Of a stretch of 7,462 bases of DNA, positions 6,336 through 7,462 are shown one piece after another. Source of the DNA: an uncultured Verrucomicrobia subdivision 3 bacterium (GTDB lineage: Bacteria; Verrucomicrobiota; Verrucomicrobiae; Limisphaerales; CAMLLE01); the NCBI GenBank assembly GCA_946480555.1, contig CAMLLE010000138.1, positions 1 through 7,462 on the forward strand, given 5' to 3'. The notes under the pieces are model-generated. The model was given only the letters and a program-made list of their open reading frames with translations, did not search any database and was not told where the DNA came from. Numbering within the stretch: position 1 is the stretch's first letter; each line of letters begins with the position of its first letter. Both the position numbers and the translations under genes were made by a program.

Positions 6336-7313
6336 TCAGCTGCCGCCTTTGGCATAGATTTGTTCAACGACTTTCAACGCCGCTTTGGCTTCTTTCAATC
6401 CTGGGACTGGCGTTCGCGCCAGCCGGATGTCTTCGAAGAACTCCTGCATTTCGATTTTCCAGGATTCATCGCCGCGCGGGAATTCCCAGATCGTCGTCTC
6501 CGGCGGGCCCATCTGCGGCAGCATCTTGTAGTAGGTGAGCCGCTCCACACCGTAGCTGCCGCCAAGCCCTTCCCAATGCAGCTTCGCGTTGCGCCCGTAA
6601 ATTTCGAGGCTGAAAAGATTCTTCCATTCGCTGCAGCTGACGTGAAGCCACGCTGTGTTTCCAGCCGCGTTGCGCAGACTGAGAAACGCGTTGTCATCGA
6701 CCGGCATGTTCCAAAAATACGTCGCGGCGTGACCTTCAACGTTCGTGAACTCGCCGAGAAAAATTCCCGCCAGATCGATCAGGTGAACTCCCTGGTCAAT
6801 CAATTCGCCGCCGCCGGAGACCTTTGGATCCGCGCGCCACTCCTTGTCGTAACCGATGCGTCCGCCGTGGCCGTATCGGCCGCGCACAAACATCATTTCG
6901 CCAAGCGCACCGGAGCGAAACAACTCCAGCGCCTTCAGACACGCGGGATGGTAACGATGATTGTAGCCGACGCGCACCTGAACGGATTTTTCAGCCGCAA
7001 TCTCAGCCAGCCGATCCAATTCGCTCAAGTTGATCGCGCCCGGTTTTTCCACCAAGACATGCTTTCCGGCGGCTGCGGCTTCGCAGGCGACGGGTGCGAG
7101 CGATGAGTTCAATGTCGCAATCATAACGACATCGACATTGGGATTGGTGACCGCCTGCTCGACCGAATTTGTAGCGATGCAGCCGGGGCTTTGGGCGGCG
7201 AGTTTCTGGGCGCGTTCCAGGTTCAAGTCGCAGGCGACGGCAACGCTGCCAATCGGCAGATTGTTGAGCCGTTTCTGGCCGATGAGGCCGCAGCCGACGA
7301 TGGCGACTTTCAT
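6336..7313 (-). CDS. Gfo/Idh/MocA-family NAD(P)-dependent oxidoreductase
   Basis: Cytoplasmic sugar or sugar-nucleotide oxidoreductase of 325 residues. The N-terminal Rossmann fold starts at once with MKVAIVGCGLIGQKRL, where GCGLIG (7-12) is the dinucleotide-binding loop. Asp29 at the end of strand 2 (VAVACDLN) suggests NAD preference. EKP (89-91) is the family's catalytic Lys motif, GYNHRYHP (116-123) follows, and GGGELIDQGVHLID (167-180) carries the usual catalytic-site Asp173 and His177. The C-terminal alpha/beta domain runs to the end; length is normal. I chose the ATG at 7311-7313, not the upstream in-frame ATG at 7367, because the extra 18 codons translate an intergenic repeat and precede a complete Rossmann start. 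No Shine-Dalgarno match is visible. It lies upstream of the hddA-hddC pair on the same strand, separated by 149 nt with an inverted repeat, and may contribute a modified sugar to the same polysaccharide. Substrate and product cannot be assigned. Confidence 0.93.
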   Translation of the reverse strand: MKVAIVGCGLIGQKRLNNLPIGSVAVACDLNLERAQKLAAQSPGCIATNSVEQAVTNPNVDVVMIATLNSSLAPVACEAAAAGKHVLVEKPGAINLSELDRLAEIAAEKSVQVRVGYNHRYHPACLKALELFRSGALGEMMFVRGRYGHGGRIGYDKEWRADPKVSGGGELIDQGVHLIDLAGIFLGEFTNVEGHAATYFWNMPVDDNAFLSLRNAAGNTAWLHVSCSEWKNLFSLEIYGRNAKLHWEGLGGSYGVERLTYYKMLPQMGPPETTIWEFPRGDESWKIEMQEFFEDIRLARTPVPGLKEAKAALKVVEQIYAKGGS

Positions 7314-7321
7314 AAATTGGA

Positions 7322-7351
7322 ACCACGAATGGACACGAATGAACACGAAAA
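7322..7351. repeat. Short-period intergenic repeat (three ACCACGAATG-like decamers)
   Basis: Three consecutive 10-nt units are visible: ACCACGAATG (7322-7331), GACACGAATG (7332-7341) and AACACGAAAA (7342-7351). They lie 8 nt upstream of the oxidoreductase start codon. The 10-nt period is the same as in the inverted repeat at 6204-6328, but the unit differs (CACGAA against CACAGA), so the two are probably related repeat families. Read on the minus strand it encodes a spurious FVFIRVHSWF peptide, which gives the oxidoreductase ORF a false N-terminal extension. Confidence 0.75.
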
Positions 7352-7379
7352 GCCCGGATGAAGGCACTGCGATAACTGA

Positions 7380-7462
7380 AGCCGCAGAGCGGCGGCTGAA
7401 AATAGCCCATGGCGTGAGCCATGGGAAAGATTGCCGAGTTGCGTTAAGCCCCAGCGGGGCGA
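7380..7462. repeat. REP-like series of hairpins, truncated by the window edge
   Basis: Three dyads follow each other. AGCCGC (7380-7385) pairs with GCGGCT (7392-7397). CCCATGGC (7406-7413) pairs perfectly with GCCATGGG (7418-7425) across the loop GTGA, which is a GNRA-type tetraloop. GCCCC (7448-7452) pairs with GGGGC (7456-7460) across AGC, just before the sequence ends. The layout resembles REP/BIME-type palindromic elements. The combination of CCCATGG and CCCCAGCGGGG hairpins is one I associate with dispersed repeats in Verrucomicrobiota and Planctomycetota. No transposase is visible. Confidence 0.6.

Noticed and set aside
5281..6357. 358-codon open frame on the plus strand, longer than the kinase it overlaps
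   Set aside because: It is antisense to the HddA-like gene, whose GHMP motifs are unmistakable. Its translation is Arg/Gln/Val-rich without domains, as expected for a shadow frame in GC-rich DNA, and it runs through the inverted repeat.

Overview
This window looks like a moderately GC-rich Gram-negative chromosome, most likely from the Verrucomicrobiota or a relative (for example a Pedosphaera-like lineage). That placement is an inference from three things: the style of the intergenic repeats (10-nt-period CCACAGATGA / ACCACGAATG units, a CACCGCGGAGG-type hairpin, and a CCCATGG-GTGA-CCATGGG element), the lack of clear Shine-Dalgarno motifs ahead of every visible start, and the mix of genes. 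No rRNA, tRNA, CRISPR array, transposase or phage gene was seen.

Layout, left to right. (1) Bases 3-812, plus strand: the C-terminal two thirds of a family-4 glycosyltransferase, cut by the window edge. (2) Bases 886-3867, minus strand: a tight three-gene set read right to left, namely a periplasmic di-heme cytochrome c peroxidase/MauG-family protein, a very small amicyanin-like blue-copper protein (5-nt gap), and a membrane chemoreceptor without a recognisable HAMP domain (10-nt gap). (3) Bases 3868-4465: about 600 bases with no convincing intact gene. They hold a weak candidate promoter for the redox operon, a frame-disrupted possible ORF remnant, a GC-rich hairpin repeat and a cluster of short palindromes. 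(4) Bases 4466-7313, minus strand: a Gfo/Idh/MocA oxidoreductase, then after a 149-nt gap holding a long inverted repeat, a GHMP kinase of the HddA type and a sugar nucleotidyltransferase of the HddC type, which overlap by ATGA. (5) Bases 7314-7462: a short-period repeat followed by a REP-like hairpin element that runs off the window.

Function. The right-hand genes and the left glycosyltransferase fit surface polysaccharide synthesis. HddA would phosphorylate D-glycero-D-manno-heptose 7-phosphate at C1 and HddC would turn the resulting heptose 1-phosphate into an NDP-heptose. The isomerase (GmhA) and phosphatase (GmhB) needed for the full route are not in the window. The middle operon is a separate theme: a periplasmic heme enzyme, a likely copper electron carrier, and a chemoreceptor with a periplasmic sensing domain.

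The most interesting point is that chemoreceptor, apparently co-transcribed with the peroxidase and cupredoxin. This suggests, but does not show, a link between periplasmic redox or peroxide chemistry and taxis. Also worth a look are the dispersed repeat elements, one of which creates a false N-terminal extension on the oxidoreductase ORF.
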